Source: Klebsiella pneumoniae (GTDB lineage Bacteria > Myxococcota_A > UBA796 > GCA-2862545). Taken from it: a DNA stretch of 61,151 nucleotides. The translations under genes were made by a program, and so were the position numbers. The notes under the pieces are model-generated. The model was given only the letters and a program-made list of their open reading frames with translations, was not told the origin of the DNA and ran no database searches. Location of the stretch: contig CAMASI010000015.1 in NCBI GenBank assembly GCA_945861065.1, positions 1 through 61,151 of the forward strand. The letters are read 5' to 3'. Below are positions 1-9,023 of this stretch, in pieces; position 1 is the stretch's first letter; the number at the start of each line of letters is the position of its first letter.

Positions 1-93
1 CGGAGTGCGTCAAGCACGCCTTCCCTCGGGTTGCACCCCGTTCCTCGTCCGGCGGCGGCCTCACCTCCCTCGCGACGGTGCTCACCGCTCTCT

Positions 94-119
94 GCCGAAA
101 CGAGCAAGCTCGTCTCGGC
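94..119. repeat. 12-bp hairpin downstream of methyltransferase gene
   Basis: The arms GCCGAAACGAGC and GCTCGTCTCGGC pair at 11 of 12 positions around a two-base centre. The hairpin lies 25 bases past the stop of the minus-strand methyltransferase gene, where a terminator could be, but no T-run follows it on the minus strand. Positions 1-143 otherwise hold nothing I can recognise. Confidence 0.35.
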
Positions 120-143
120 GGAACCGCTATCTCCGACAGGCTG

Positions 144-950
144 CTAGCGCGGCCACATTGAGGGACGCGCTCGCATGCCTTCGCGGAACGCCAAGTACTC
201 GGGCGTCCACTCCCCGCAGTCGTCGCGAACCGTCAAACTGGACGTGACGCGTGGCCCGATTGCTTGGTCGGGAAAGCCGCAGACCAGCACGGCGATCAGC
301 GGGGCACGACCTGCCCGAAACACGACATCTGTGCGCTCGAGCACCACCAGTCCCGCCTGAAGGGGGGCCGCTTCTGTTCGGACATCGTTGGCGGCCATGA
401 CAAATACGAACCGGCCCGTAGGCGTGAGACGAGCGGCAGCCGCGACGCAATAGTCCACGACGGAACCGCGCAACTCCATTCGGCAGGCAGCGCGTTGCGG
501 TACCGGAGACGACACGCCGCGGTCGAGCGGTATGTACGGTGGGCTGCCCGTGATGAGATCGAACCGTTCGTCGACCGGGAGAAGTTGCGCATGCGCTCGC
601 AGGTCGCCGTGATGAAAATCGACGCGTTCGCTCAGGCCGTTGAGCTCCGCCGTACGCCGCGCGAGGTCCACGCTCTCTTGTTGCGCTTCAATGCCCACGA
701 GTTTGGAACCCGGTGACAGCCTGGCGAGCGTCGAGAACCCGACGGCACCGATTCCGCTCCCGAGGTCGAGGACCGAGGGAGCGAGCGGCTGAGCGAGGTG
801 GGCTCGCCACGCTGTGACCAGGTCATCGGTAGAGAATCGGTGTCCGCGCTTGAGCTGCAAGATGCGCCAGTCGCCGACCAGGCGATCCAGTGTCTCACCC
901 TCTGCCGGTCCGAGGTCAGCCTGATTAGCCGGGGGTTCGGGACGGTCCAT
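144..950 (-). CDS. TrmN6-like SAM-dependent methyltransferase
   Basis: Class I SAM-dependent methyltransferase of about 268 residues. The SAM-binding motif I is VLDLGSGIGAVG, an acidic ribose-binding residue follows in LVGIEAQ, and motif IV reads GSPPYIP, a Ser variant of the NPPY motif used by N6-adenine and N5-glutamine methyltransferases. The whole layout resembles the TrmN6/YfiC family, which methylates A37 of tRNA(Val); the exact substrate is inferred. I chose the ATG at 950, with AAGAGGA upstream, over an upstream TTG at 989 and ATG at 980 that have no ribosome-binding site. It is the last recognisable gene of a minus-strand series but is separated from mqnD by about 450 bases containing an inverted repeat, so it may have its own promoter. 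Confidence 0.8.
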   Translation of the reverse strand: MDRPEPPANQADLGPAEGETLDRLVGDWRILQLKRGHRFSTDDLVTAWRAHLAQPLAPSVLDLGSGIGAVGFSTLARLSPGSKLVGIEAQQESVDLARRTAELNGLSERVDFHHGDLRAHAQLLPVDERFDLITGSPPYIPLDRGVSSPVPQRAACRMELRGSVVDYCVAAAARLTPTGRFVFVMAANDVRTEAAPLQAGLVVLERTDVVFRAGRAPLIAVLVCGFPDQAIGPRVTSSLTVRDDCGEWTPEYLAFREGMRARPSMWPR

Positions 951-1403
951 GTCGCTTTTGTTCCTCTTCGTTGGCTGCATCGACGCCAATCAGGTCGCCG
1001 GGGTTGGGGCCATCTACGGCGTTCGTTGCTCCGCGACGATGGAAGCGAAGGGCGAAACGTTTGAGGCGCGGTGCACACCCGCCCCTTGCCTTCCGACCTT
1101 CTCGGAAGGCCCCCTCAATCACGTCGTAGTAGCCCTGGATCCGGGACGCGGCGTGGTCGGCTATGCCGAGCGGCTGTGTGTTCAGGACCTTCGGGACGCC
1201 ACCTCCTTGTTCCAGCCTCCGCCGCGGGACTCGCTCAGCGTCGCACCGGGCGAATTGCCGAAACAGTAGCCGCTCTAATCTAGAGCGGTGACCGAGTAGG
1301 TTGAGGGAAGGAGCGCCGGCGAGCAGCGGAGGGGAGCGGCCTGCCTCGGCCGTGACCGAGCAGCGGAGCCAGCGACACCCCATCAACCTGCTCGGACGCC
1401 GCT
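951..1403. other. 453-base intergenic stretch, no confident gene
   Basis: This gap separates the methyltransferase from mqnD. The right-hand part is filled by the long inverted repeat at 1280-1407. Between 951 and 1270 the minus strand stays open and contains an AAGGAGGT Shine-Dalgarno-like string near 1205-1212, but no ATG, GTG or TTG stands at a usable distance and the encoded residues match nothing I know. A remnant of a decayed gene is possible. Confidence 0.5.
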
Positions 1404-1407
1404 CTAG
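1280..1407. repeat. Long imperfect inverted repeat (28-bp arms)
   Basis: The arms lie at 1280-1307 and 1380-1407 and match at 24 of 28 positions when one is reverse-complemented. Both begin with the octamer TAGAGCGG or its complement, and a third copy (CCGCTCTA, 1270-1277) forms a tight palindrome with the left arm. The 72-base interior is GC-rich and contains two GTGACCGAG-like strings. The right arm includes the mqnD stop codon (1404-1406), so the hairpin would be transcribed at the end of the mqnD message. It could be a dispersed REP/MITE-like element or a transcript-end structure; no T-run is evident. Confidence 0.7.
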
Positions 1408-2222
1408 GCCCAGGCCACGGGTCCGACGTCCGGCAACAGGCCAGCGCGCGTACCCTCCAGCAGCAATCGATCGAAACCTTCCTCCCCGTCCGTTCCGGGG
1501 GTGATAGAGCGTTCGTTGGCGTAGAGTTGAAGGTAGGCGTCTACTCGCTCCGGCGTCGCGAGCGGCGTGCCGCGTTCAAGCAGCCAAACGATAGCCTCTT
1601 CGCGATGTTCCATTGCGTGTTCGATGCTCTGGGTGAGCGTCGCGTTGGCACGCCCGGCATCCACGTCGCGTCGCACGGCAGTGATCCCCAGGGGCAGCGG
1701 CGTGCCTGTCGCCTGCGTCCACCAAGCGCCCAGGTCGAGCAAGTTGACCAGGCCCCGGTCGGCAAAGGTCAAACGCCCTTCGTGAATGAGCACGGCGGCG
1801 TCGACCTCACCGCTTTCGAGGGCGTCGAAGACCCGCGCGTACGGAACAATAGGAACGACGGTGGTCCGTGCGGTGGGCACCGCCAACTTGAGCACCAAGG
1901 CAGCGGTGGTGGTGTCGCCGGGTATGGCGATTCGCGCTCGGGCGAGATCGATGGGCCGGTGCGCGGCGACAACGGGTCCGACCCCGTCACCATAAGAACC
2001 GCCAGGTCGAAGCACCTTGTACTTGTGCGCGACCCTCGGCCAAAACGCGGCGCTAATGGCGCACAGCTCCGGCGGTGCGTCTGACGCGGCCAACTGGTTG
2101 AGGGCATCGGTGCCAGCGGTTTCGATCGCCCACGGGGGATCCGCCGGTACGAAGCCAAGGAGGACCGCGCGCACCATGAAGAGGTCATCGGCGTCGGGAC
2201 TGACCGCCACGCGCCAACTCAT
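1404..2222 (-). CDS. mqnD: Menaquinone biosynthesis MqnD-like protein
   Basis: MqnD (1,4-dihydroxy-6-naphthoate synthase) converts cyclic dehypoxanthinyl futalosine to the naphthoate precursor of menaquinone in the futalosine pathway. The family N-terminal signature SPDADDLFM is present at residues 8-16, and the protein (about 272 residues) has the length and periplasmic-binding-protein-like fold expected, with an LIHEGRLTF segment in the middle as in other members. Start: two ATGs in tandem overlap the stop of the upstream phosphatase gene as ATGATGA; the second (2222) gives the family N-terminus MSWRVAVSPDADD. The overlap means translation is coupled to the PP2C gene. No other men/mqn gene is in the window. 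MqnA is a related family, but the SPDADD signature favours MqnD. Confidence 0.85.
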   Translation of the reverse strand: MSWRVAVSPDADDLFMVRAVLLGFVPADPPWAIETAGTDALNQLAASDAPPELCAISAAFWPRVAHKYKVLRPGGSYGDGVGPVVAAHRPIDLARARIAIPGDTTTAALVLKLAVPTARTTVVPIVPYARVFDALESGEVDAAVLIHEGRLTFADRGLVNLLDLGAWWTQATGTPLPLGITAVRRDVDAGRANATLTQSIEHAMEHREEAIVWLLERGTPLATPERVDAYLQLYANERSITPGTDGEEGFDRLLLEGTRAGLLPDVGPVAWA

Positions 2223-3427
2223 CATGCCTGGTCGATCAGTTTCTGGTTTGCGGCACGCAGGCGGTGGCCGAGTGTATTGAGCAGACGCCACAACATGACG
2301 TTGCCCAGCCCGGGTTCAACGATGCAGAACTCCTGCAGGGCGGCTCGGTCGATGCCGATCAGGTGGCCGAAGCCCTTGGCGATGATGTCGGCGCTGCGGG
2401 GTTCTTCGTCCACGAGCGCGAGTTCGCCGAAGTGTTCGCCTGCTTCGGCCACGGCGACTTCCGCACCGTTGATGCGCACAGAAAACTGGCCCTGAACGAT
2501 GACGAAGAGCGTGTCGCCGGGTTCCCCTTGGCGCATGACGACTTCGCCAGGCGCCACGAATCGTTCCGATACGATGCGGCCTACGCGCAACCGCGCGTGG
2601 TCCGGCAAATCGCCAAAAAGGAACAGGTTTTCCATGGCGCGCGCTCGGGCCGCAACCGTTTCCGCTTGGAGCAGCGCCTCGGGTTCGATCGCGACGACGG
2701 TGACATTGTCGCGGCCGCCGGCGTCCAGCGCCGCTTGCAACAGGGCGTCCACGGCCGCCGGTACCTTGGGCAGGCCGAGCATCGTCGCCATGTCCTCGTC
2801 TTCCACCATGTCCGACAGGCCGTCGGAACACAGCAACAAACGATCCCCGTCGAGCAGTTCGAGATGAAGCGTGTCCGTCCGGACGGTCGGGTACAGGCCA
2901 ATGGCACGGGTGATGACGTTGCGGTAGCGCGTGTTGTTGGCCTCCTCGGCGGTCATCGTGCCCTGGCGAATCAGCTCGTTGATCATGGAGTGGTCTTCGG
3001 TGACTTGCCGAAGCGCACCATTACGAAGCAGGTAGATCCGGCTGTCTCCAACGTGGCAAAGGAAGGCCGCACCACCGCCCACGACCGCAGCCACCAGCGT
3101 GGTGGTCATGCCCTGTCGGCCGGTGGAGGCGGCGGATTCATACACGCGCCTGGAGGCTGCGTTGCAAGCTTGGTCGAGCAGGCTGAGCACCGCGAGGCGC
3201 GTCTCGCGACTTGGGTTGGCGGCAAACGCGTCCACCGTCGCCTTCATCGTCGGCGCGTAGGCTTGAAAGGTATTGACCGTGATGGCGGAGGCCAACTCGC
3301 CGGCCTTCCGCCCACCGACACCGTCTGCGACGACGAATACGCCAAATTCCTCTGCTGCGAGCAGTGAATCTTCGTTTTGCTTGCGCTTGAGACCCACATC
3401 GGTTCGAGCGTGAAATCTCAGGCTCAC
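2222..3427 (-). CDS. PP2C-type phosphatase with cyclic-nucleotide-binding domain
   Basis: Fusion protein of 401 residues. Residues 1 to about 250 form a PP2C (PPM) Ser/Thr phosphatase with the metal-binding motifs intact: NED in KRKQNEDSLL, ADGVGG, HVGDSRIY, CSDGLSDM and GGRDNVTVV. Residues about 285-385 form a cyclic-nucleotide-binding (Crp-like) jelly roll: FVAPGEVVMRQGEPGDTLF, then GEHFGELALVDEEPRSADI, which includes the phosphate-binding-cassette-like FGELAL. There is no DNA-binding helix, so this is a ligand-gated phosphatase rather than a transcription factor. It starts at a GTG with GGAGCA upstream. It is the natural antagonist of the receptor kinase encoded four genes upstream in the same direction. 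The nature of the ligand cannot be read from the sequence. Confidence 0.9.
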   Translation of the reverse strand: MSLRFHARTDVGLKRKQNEDSLLAAEEFGVFVVADGVGGRKAGELASAITVNTFQAYAPTMKATVDAFAANPSRETRLAVLSLLDQACNAASRRVYESAASTGRQGMTTTLVAAVVGGGAAFLCHVGDSRIYLLRNGALRQVTEDHSMINELIRQGTMTAEEANNTRYRNVITRAIGLYPTVRTDTLHLELLDGDRLLLCSDGLSDMVEDEDMATMLGLPKVPAAVDALLQAALDAGGRDNVTVVAIEPEALLQAETVAARARAMENLFLFGDLPDHARLRVGRIVSERFVAPGEVVMRQGEPGDTLFVIVQGQFSVRINGAEVAVAEAGEHFGELALVDEEPRSADIIAKGFGHLIGIDRAALQEFCIVEPGLGNVMLWRLLNTLGHRLRAANQKLIDQA

Positions 3428-3471
3428 AAGTGCTCCGGACGGACAGATTATTCAGAAAAGTGGTCGCTCGT

Positions 3472-5868
3472 TCAGAAATCGATGACCATCGGCCCCAGAT
3501 CGGGCCGCGTGGTGGCTGGGACGGCCACCGTGGCCCCGTCGTCGCCGTATAGCGTCAAGTAGCGGGCATAACCCGCACCGACCTTACGGACGTAATCGCG
3601 CGTTTCCCGAATGGGAATCAGCTCGACCCACAGATCCATGGGCATCGGTGTGGAAGGCAGCCAGCTCCCGACTTGGGTTGGACCGGCGTTGTACGCCGCG
3701 ATGGCCACGGGCCAGGCGCCGCTAAATCTCCTGGAAAGCCGACCCAGGTAGTCCACGCCGAACCGGACCGCGACCACCGGGTCTTCCAGGTCGGCCGGAG
3801 TGAACAATCGATCATCTCGCAGATCTGCGAGCAGATTGCCGGTGCGCGGCATGACCTGCATGGCGCCGCGCGCCCCAACCGGCGATTTGGCGTCGGTGGC
3901 ATAGGTGCTTTCCTGACGCATGAGGCCAAGGACCAAGTAGGGGTCGATGTCGGCGTCGGCTGCGGCGCGCCAAAGGATGCGCTCGTGTGCCACGGGCCAG
4001 CCGAGGCGCCAGGCATCCTCCGCCTCGCGGGGGGTGTCGGCGTAGGACCACAAACCCGACGTCGTGCGAGCCGAATGGTGGTGGTCGCGCACGGTCCAGA
4101 ACAACGTGCGCCAGGACAAGGCGGTTTCGGAACGGGCGCCGCGCAACTGACCCCGCCGGTTTTCTTCCCATAGGTGGCCGATCAACGGCCCGGCGAGGTC
4201 ATAGAGTCCGACGGACGCCAAGTCGTGGGCCGCCTTGAGTCCGGGCCAATCTCGGTGGCGCGCGGCCAACGCCGCAAGGGTCTCGAACCCTTGGGTCTCG
4301 TCGAACCACGTGCCGCTTGGATAAGCCGACGGCGGTTGTTCGCCGTCGGACACGAGAATCGAAGGCGGTGCTTCTGTCCAGGTGGGAATCCACGCGGGCG
4401 AGGGCGGGACGACCTCGGTGGTATCAGCGTCTGGCCACGATCCGTCTCGAATGCCGTCAGGGCTGTCAAGCATGGCTGCATACCATCCGTGGGGGTCCAG
4501 TCGACGGACCTCGGCTGCATCGGGTGCCGGGTCGCCTCCTGTCGCCACAAGGCTGCGCCAACGCCAATAGTGGGCAGCTGTGCGGCCACTCGGATCGGCG
4601 GCGATAACGCGGTCCAACCGGCGGAGGGCGTCGTCGTACTTCTCGCCTGCAACGCTGGCAATCGCGGCGAGCAGCTCCGCTCGGCGAGCGCTGGTGCCAC
4701 CGCGTCGCGCGGCCTCGTCCAGAATCCTCACCGCGGTCTTCGTGTCGCCGGCGCGAACGAGGTTGCGAGCGAGTTCCTCTTCTTTGTGTCGCCACTCGGA
4801 GGAGGAGGCGAAACGGGCGTTTCCGGTGCGGATCCACTCGGCGGCGGCCTTGTGGTCGCCGGCTCGTACGAGGACCCGGTACTGGCCCCACGCTGCGGAG
4901 GCCGTTTCCCGCTGGGTCCAGTTGGCCCGCCACAGACGCAGCAACTCGTCCCAACGGTGGGTCTTGGAGGCGAAACGCTCGACCGAGCCGTCGATCCATC
5001 GGCCCAGCCACGGAACGTCGTCGCGTTGGGGGCGCAGCTGTTCAAAGGCCAACCACGCGTCGTCTCGACGGTTGTCCTCGCGCAGACGAATGGCTCGCCG
5101 CGCTTGGGAGGCTGGGTCGGTGGGCAACGACGCTTCCCACCCTTGGGCGGAAAGCCGGAGGAGCCGCTCTTCGGCAATACGGCCCGTCAAAGGCGCGTTG
5201 TGGTCCCACACGAGACGCTGGAGTTCAGGGATCGCCGCCTGAGGGTCCAACTGGCTCAACCGCAGGATCAGGGCGCGCTCGACCGCTTCCCCGATAGGCC
5301 CGAGGCGATTGTCCTCGTCGTGGCGAACCGCAGCGGCCCTTGCCTCACGTTGATGACCGAGGGCGGCATGTGACAGCGCCACGACGCGTTGGCAACGGGC
5401 AGCGAGTGGATTGTCGTCCGCGCTTTTGTCTCGTGCGCAGATGGCGACGGCGTCTGGCCAATGCCCCAAACGGAAACTGCCCTCGGCTTCTTCGACCCGA
5501 GCGAAGTCGGCCAACGGGCCGCGCGCCGACGCGACCTGATGCCACAGGGCGATGGCTTTGTCGTCGTCGTGCGCGTCTTTGGCGAGCGTTGCCAGACTGA
5601 ACAGTGCTGCGTCTCGGGTGGAGGGGTCGGTCGTGTCGCGCACCAGCGCGGTAGCGGCTTCGGCTGCCCGCTTGTCGTCCCCTACGCGGAGGTGGCCGCG
5701 CAATTCCCGCAACGTCGCTGTCTCCAGCGGCTGGCTTTCGCACACGCCTGCCTCACCCAGGTAGGGCGGCTGAACGAATACGAGGGGGTCGTCGGAGGCG
5801 GAAGCTACCGTAACGACGGCCAGGGCGGTAACGCCGAACCAGGTCAGACTGATGGGTGCGCGTTGCAT
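3472..5868 (-). CDS. Soluble lytic murein transglycosylase (Slt-like)
   Basis: About 798 residues. It has a signal peptide (MQRAPISLTWFGVTALAVVTVASA), a long alpha-helical superhelix of degenerate TPR-like repeats (residues about 60-600), and a C-terminal SLT/goose-lysozyme domain with the catalytic glutamate in RQESTY, then GAMQVMPRTG and AIAAYNAGPTQV. This is the Slt70 layout; such enzymes cleave the MurNAc-GlcNAc bond of peptidoglycan in the periplasm with 1,6-anhydro formation. I chose the ATG at 5868 because it places a proper signal peptide at the N-terminus; a start at 5949 would bury it. It lies 44 bases upstream of the phosphatase gene and 96 bases downstream of the barrel-like gene, all in one direction, so co-transcription is likely. 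Confidence 0.9.
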   Translation of the reverse strand: MQRAPISLTWFGVTALAVVTVASASDDPLVFVQPPYLGEAGVCESQPLETATLRELRGHLRVGDDKRAAEAATALVRDTTDPSTRDAALFSLATLAKDAHDDDKAIALWHQVASARGPLADFARVEEAEGSFRLGHWPDAVAICARDKSADDNPLAARCQRVVALSHAALGHQREARAAAVRHDEDNRLGPIGEAVERALILRLSQLDPQAAIPELQRLVWDHNAPLTGRIAEERLLRLSAQGWEASLPTDPASQARRAIRLREDNRRDDAWLAFEQLRPQRDDVPWLGRWIDGSVERFASKTHRWDELLRLWRANWTQRETASAAWGQYRVLVRAGDHKAAAEWIRTGNARFASSSEWRHKEEELARNLVRAGDTKTAVRILDEAARRGGTSARRAELLAAIASVAGEKYDDALRRLDRVIAADPSGRTAAHYWRWRSLVATGGDPAPDAAEVRRLDPHGWYAAMLDSPDGIRDGSWPDADTTEVVPPSPAWIPTWTEAPPSILVSDGEQPPSAYPSGTWFDETQGFETLAALAARHRDWPGLKAAHDLASVGLYDLAGPLIGHLWEENRRGQLRGARSETALSWRTLFWTVRDHHHSARTTSGLWSYADTPREAEDAWRLGWPVAHERILWRAAADADIDPYLVLGLMRQESTYATDAKSPVGARGAMQVMPRTGNLLADLRDDRLFTPADLEDPVVAVRFGVDYLGRLSRRFSGAWPVAIAAYNAGPTQVGSWLPSTPMPMDLWVELIPIRETRDYVRKVGAGYARYLTLYGDDGATVAVPATTRPDLGPMVIDF

Positions 5869-5964
5869 GCGGCGCCAGTTTGCCACGGTCGGCGCTGCTT
5901 TGCATCCTAAGAGCACATGTTTTTTCGAGATGTCGTCTTGACGCGTCAATGGACGGCGATCTCG

Positions 5965-7437
5965 TCAGAAGCGCACACCGGCACCCAGGTTGGCGACCGT
6001 GAGCCAACCGCGCTCATACGGCGTTTCCTGGTCGCGTTCCGCAACTCCCGGAAATCCGAAGATGCCGTCGACCCGTAGCTCGACGGGCCCTGCAACTGGG
6101 AGTTGACCGTGCACACCCGCGGCGGGGTGGTACGGCAGCAGGTATCCGCCCGAAATTTGAACCCAGCGCAGGCCTGCGCGACCGTGCAGGTACGGGCGGA
6201 TTCGAAGGACGCGGGTGCCCGACAGCGCCACATGGTTGTCTCCCGGCGTGTACCCAACCCATCCGCCGACGCCGAAACGAAGGACCGAGACGTCCACGTC
6301 TACGCTAAGGGTACCCGAAGGGGTCGTGGTGTTCACGGTCGCTTTGGCGTGTGGCGCGACGCCAGGATTTTGGGTGTAGAAATCGGCACTGTACAGCCAG
6401 CCCGCTCCCGCGGCGATGGCCACGGAGAGGCCGGACGGTCCGTCGTCTTCGGCCACTGCGGAGCGGCCGGCCTTTGGCAGTTCCACGAGCCCCACGCCGG
6501 TTGCCGTGATGCGGTAAATTGGCGTCTCGTCTCCGTTCGGGCGGGCGATCCACACCTCGCCTCCCATCGCTGCGACTTGCGGCGCGAGGGACTCGGGAAG
6601 GCTGGCACCGTCGGCGAGTCCTGCGACAAAGGTTTCCCAAATGGTGTCGGTTAGCGGAATCGACGCTTCGACGTTGCTTCCCGCTTCGAAGCGAAGGTCC
6701 CACCTCGCGAGGATGTGTCCGTCCACGACGGCTGCGAGCAGGTGACGACCGGGGATCAGCTTCGCGTTGCCCGAGGCACCCACTTCTACCGTTGTCCCAT
6801 CGACGACGAGGTTAGCCCCAGCGGGGAAATTGACGGGTGTGACGCTGGCGGGAAGCGCGCGTCGGACCTCGTCGCGAACCTTCGAGAACGCCACGCGTTG
6901 GGGCGCTTCCGCGATTTCGTAGGCGGTGACTTCGCGCTCGGGATGCAGCGCGACCGCATCCGTCCAGGGCCGTTCAAGCGCAAGCCCATTGACGGTTTCG
7001 CGCCAGGGCTCGGCCGCTGCGTCTGTGGCCAGCGACGTGTCGAAGAAACGATTCGCGGCAAATCCTTGGTACGCCAAGGCGCCGAACAGCCTGTCCCGGT
7101 CGGTCGAATCTCGGAGCGTGGTGATGGCTGCGATGGGCCCCGCGAGGTCGCGAAGGATGACGAGTTCGCCATCGAGTTTGGCTTCGAAGGCCCGGGCATC
7201 TTTCAGGGCGGCGTCCAGGCGTCGAATGGCTTCGTCGTCGGCCGCCGACCATTCAGTGGCGGCCGCGCGTAGGTCCAGCGGGGTCAGTGCCGGGCCGGTG
7301 GCGCCGGCGGCCTCTGCGACACGCAGCCGGAGCGTGTCATCGGGCGGCGATAGCCAGACGACCTCGGCTGCGGAAGCGATTGGAATGAGAAGAGCAGAGA
7401 TCAGGTGCACCGCAGGACTCCGTCGGCCACCGCGCAT
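5965..7437 (-). CDS. Secreted PEGA-like / outer-membrane barrel-like protein
   Basis: Unrecognised protein of about 490 residues. The N-terminus MRGGRRSPAVHLISALLIPIASA is a clear signal peptide. A PEGA-like beta segment lies mid-protein (ANLVVDGTTVEVG ... IPGRHLLAAVVDG). The last 150 residues alternate hydrophobic and polar strands and end in GAGVRF with a terminal Phe, the usual signal of an outer-membrane beta-barrel. The gene overlaps the end of the kinase gene by 37 bases, so it is probably translated with it. A GTG at 7410 is an alternative start but would remove the charged n-region. PEGA-like repeats in this lineage often accompany Ser/Thr kinases; a role as an envelope partner or target of the kinase is inference. 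Confidence 0.6.
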   Translation of the reverse strand: MRGGRRSPAVHLISALLIPIASAAEVVWLSPPDDTLRLRVAEAAGATGPALTPLDLRAAATEWSAADDEAIRRLDAALKDARAFEAKLDGELVILRDLAGPIAAITTLRDSTDRDRLFGALAYQGFAANRFFDTSLATDAAAEPWRETVNGLALERPWTDAVALHPEREVTAYEIAEAPQRVAFSKVRDEVRRALPASVTPVNFPAGANLVVDGTTVEVGASGNAKLIPGRHLLAAVVDGHILARWDLRFEAGSNVEASIPLTDTIWETFVAGLADGASLPESLAPQVAAMGGEVWIARPNGDETPIYRITATGVGLVELPKAGRSAVAEDDGPSGLSVAIAAGAGWLYSADFYTQNPGVAPHAKATVNTTTPSGTLSVDVDVSVLRFGVGGWVGYTPGDNHVALSGTRVLRIRPYLHGRAGLRWVQISGGYLLPYHPAAGVHGQLPVAGPVELRVDGIFGFPGVAERDQETPYERGWLTVANLGAGVRF

Positions 7438-9023
7438 TGAAATTCGCGGGGTCTGTCGATGGTAATTTGCGTCGTGTAGCGCTGGCCCAGCCACATCGTG
7501 ACGACTTGGCACGGCCCCGCCGGAATGTTGCGCAGGCGCACAGCAGCGGTCCCTGCCACAATGCTGCCTCCGCAGCTCACCTCTAGCGACGAGGCGTCAC
7601 GCAAGGCGACCAGGGCCTTTTCAATCGGGGGCCCAAGCACGACCGCCGGCTGGGGTGACGACACGATGGCGGGTTCGGCGGGGCGAGGTCGCGCTGTGGT
7701 GGGTGCCGCTTGGGGCGTGACCACGACCTCGGCCGGGTTTGGGATGACCTGTGGGGCAGGCGCCACGATGACCGGAGGCTCGGACACAACAGCCGGAACC
7801 GGGTTGGAAGGCGCTGCGGTCGACGCGACCGGCACTTCGGTGCGCGTGGCCCCGAACACGATCAGACCGATCGCTGCGATACCGGCCAGCACGCTGATCG
7901 ACCCGAGCAGGACGAGGATGCCTTTCGAGCTGCTAGACTTCTTAGCGATCGGTTCGTCGGGTGGCGCGCCTGTGAATTGCGCAAGTGTGGCCCCAGGTCC
8001 CGCTTCGGCCGACACGCCGGCGCCCATTTCCGCGAGTATTCCGGTCGCAGGCGCGGGTGCGCGGTTGAGAATGGCCTCCACTTGCGGGACGAAGCGACGC
8101 GCGAAGACGGCAAGCGGCTCGCTCTCTAAACGACGTGCGAGCCGGGTCAGGCTCTCAGACAACGCTGCGGCCGTGGGGCGCACCGTTCCTTCGTGGTCGA
8201 GGGCGCTGCCGAGTACGGAAAGAATGTCGTTGACGACGTCTTCCGGGCCACTGAGCGTGGCTCGGCAGCTCTCCAACGCGGCGGCGACGAAGGCAGTGTG
8301 CCGATCGACAAGGACAGGCGTTCGGCCGAGAGGCAACAACTGAAGCATCTCGAGCACGGTGGCAGCGGCCGCGTACACGTCACCAGCCGGCGTGTCGCCG
8401 TCGAGCAGGATGCGCTCCGGCGCCATGTAGCGTTCGGTGCCGATCATGCCCTGGGCGCGCGTCTTTGCCTCCCGTGTGTCCATGTCCACGCGGGCGACGC
8501 CGAAATCTAAGACCTTGACCTCACCGTCAGGCGATACGCGCACGTTGGACGGCTTGATGTCCCGGTGGACGATCGCCAAGGGCACGCCGTCGTCATCGGT
8601 CGCGTTGTGAGCGGCGTCGAGCGCCGAACAGATCGCGGCACCGATTTCGAGTGCGGCGGCGGTCGGCATCGTGCCCGACGTGGCATGCAGCGCCTCGATG
8701 ATCATTTCAATGTCAGCGCCTGGCACGTAGTCCATGATGACGGCCCAACGGTCGTCCAAGACGCAGAGGTCGGAAACTGCGACGATGTTGCGATGCGACA
8801 AGCGGCCGAGGATTCGCGCCTCGTCTCGGATGCGTCGAGAGGCCTCCTTCATCTGAGCCATGTCGGCGTTGAGCACCTTGACTGCGACCTTCCGTCGGAA
8901 GCCAGAGCCGGAATCCTGCTCCGCTAGGTACACCTCACCGAAGGCACCTCGACCGACCAAGGCACGCAGGTGGTAGCGTCGCCCTGGGGAGGTCGTTTCC
9001 GGTTCATTGCCGTTGCGAGCCAA
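7401..9023 (-). CDS. Receptor-type Ser/Thr protein kinase (PknB-like)
   Basis: 540 residues. The cytoplasmic kinase domain occupies residues about 17-290: glycine loop VGRGAFGEVYLAE, lysine in VAVKVL, catalytic loop HRDIKPSNV, DFG in VLDFGVARV and an APE-type MAPERI. A Pro/Ala-rich linker leads to one membrane helix (ILVLLGSISVLAGIAAIGLI, near residue 370), followed by a Pro-rich stretch and a small C-terminal extracytoplasmic domain with three to four cysteines. All catalytic residues are present, so it should be active. It starts with TTG directly after the TAG of the upstream lipoprotein gene. The second kinase at 23405-25159 has the same architecture. The extracytoplasmic part may sense an envelope signal; the PP2C phosphatase downstream could reverse its output. 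Confidence 0.92.
   Translation of the reverse strand: MARNGNEPETTSPGRRYHLRALVGRGAFGEVYLAEQDSGSGFRRKVAVKVLNADMAQMKEASRRIRDEARILGRLSHRNIVAVSDLCVLDDRWAVIMDYVPGADIEMIIEALHATSGTMPTAAALEIGAAICSALDAAHNATDDDGVPLAIVHRDIKPSNVRVSPDGEVKVLDFGVARVDMDTREAKTRAQGMIGTERYMAPERILLDGDTPAGDVYAAAATVLEMLQLLPLGRTPVLVDRHTAFVAAALESCRATLSGPEDVVNDILSVLGSALDHEGTVRPTAAALSESLTRLARRLESEPLAVFARRFVPQVEAILNRAPAPATGILAEMGAGVSAEAGPGATLAQFTGAPPDEPIAKKSSSSKGILVLLGSISVLAGIAAIGLIVFGATRTEVPVASTAAPSNPVPAVVSEPPVIVAPAPQVIPNPAEVVVTPQAAPTTARPRPAEPAIVSSPQPAVVLGPPIEKALVALRDASSLEVSCGGSIVAGTAAVRLRNIPAGPCQVVTMWLGQRYTTQITIDRPREFQCAVADGVLRCT

Noticed and set aside
949-1269. Plus-strand frame of 106 codons with a lipobox-like start (LLFLFVGC)
   Set aside because: It begins in the start region of the methyltransferase on the other strand and encodes no recognisable domain; no ribosome-binding site. 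Kept as shadow.
925-1386. Minus-strand frame of 153 codons covering the gap before the methyltransferase
   Set aside because: AAGGAGGT is present inside but no start codon follows at a usable distance; residue composition is not protein-like at both ends.
2264-3367. 367-codon plus-strand frame opposite the phosphatase
   Set aside because: Entirely antisense to a gene with clear PP2C motifs; frame length follows from the high GC content.
4174-5373. 399-codon plus-strand frame opposite the transglycosylase
   Set aside because: Antisense to the TPR superhelix of Slt; no domain in it and no ribosome-binding site.
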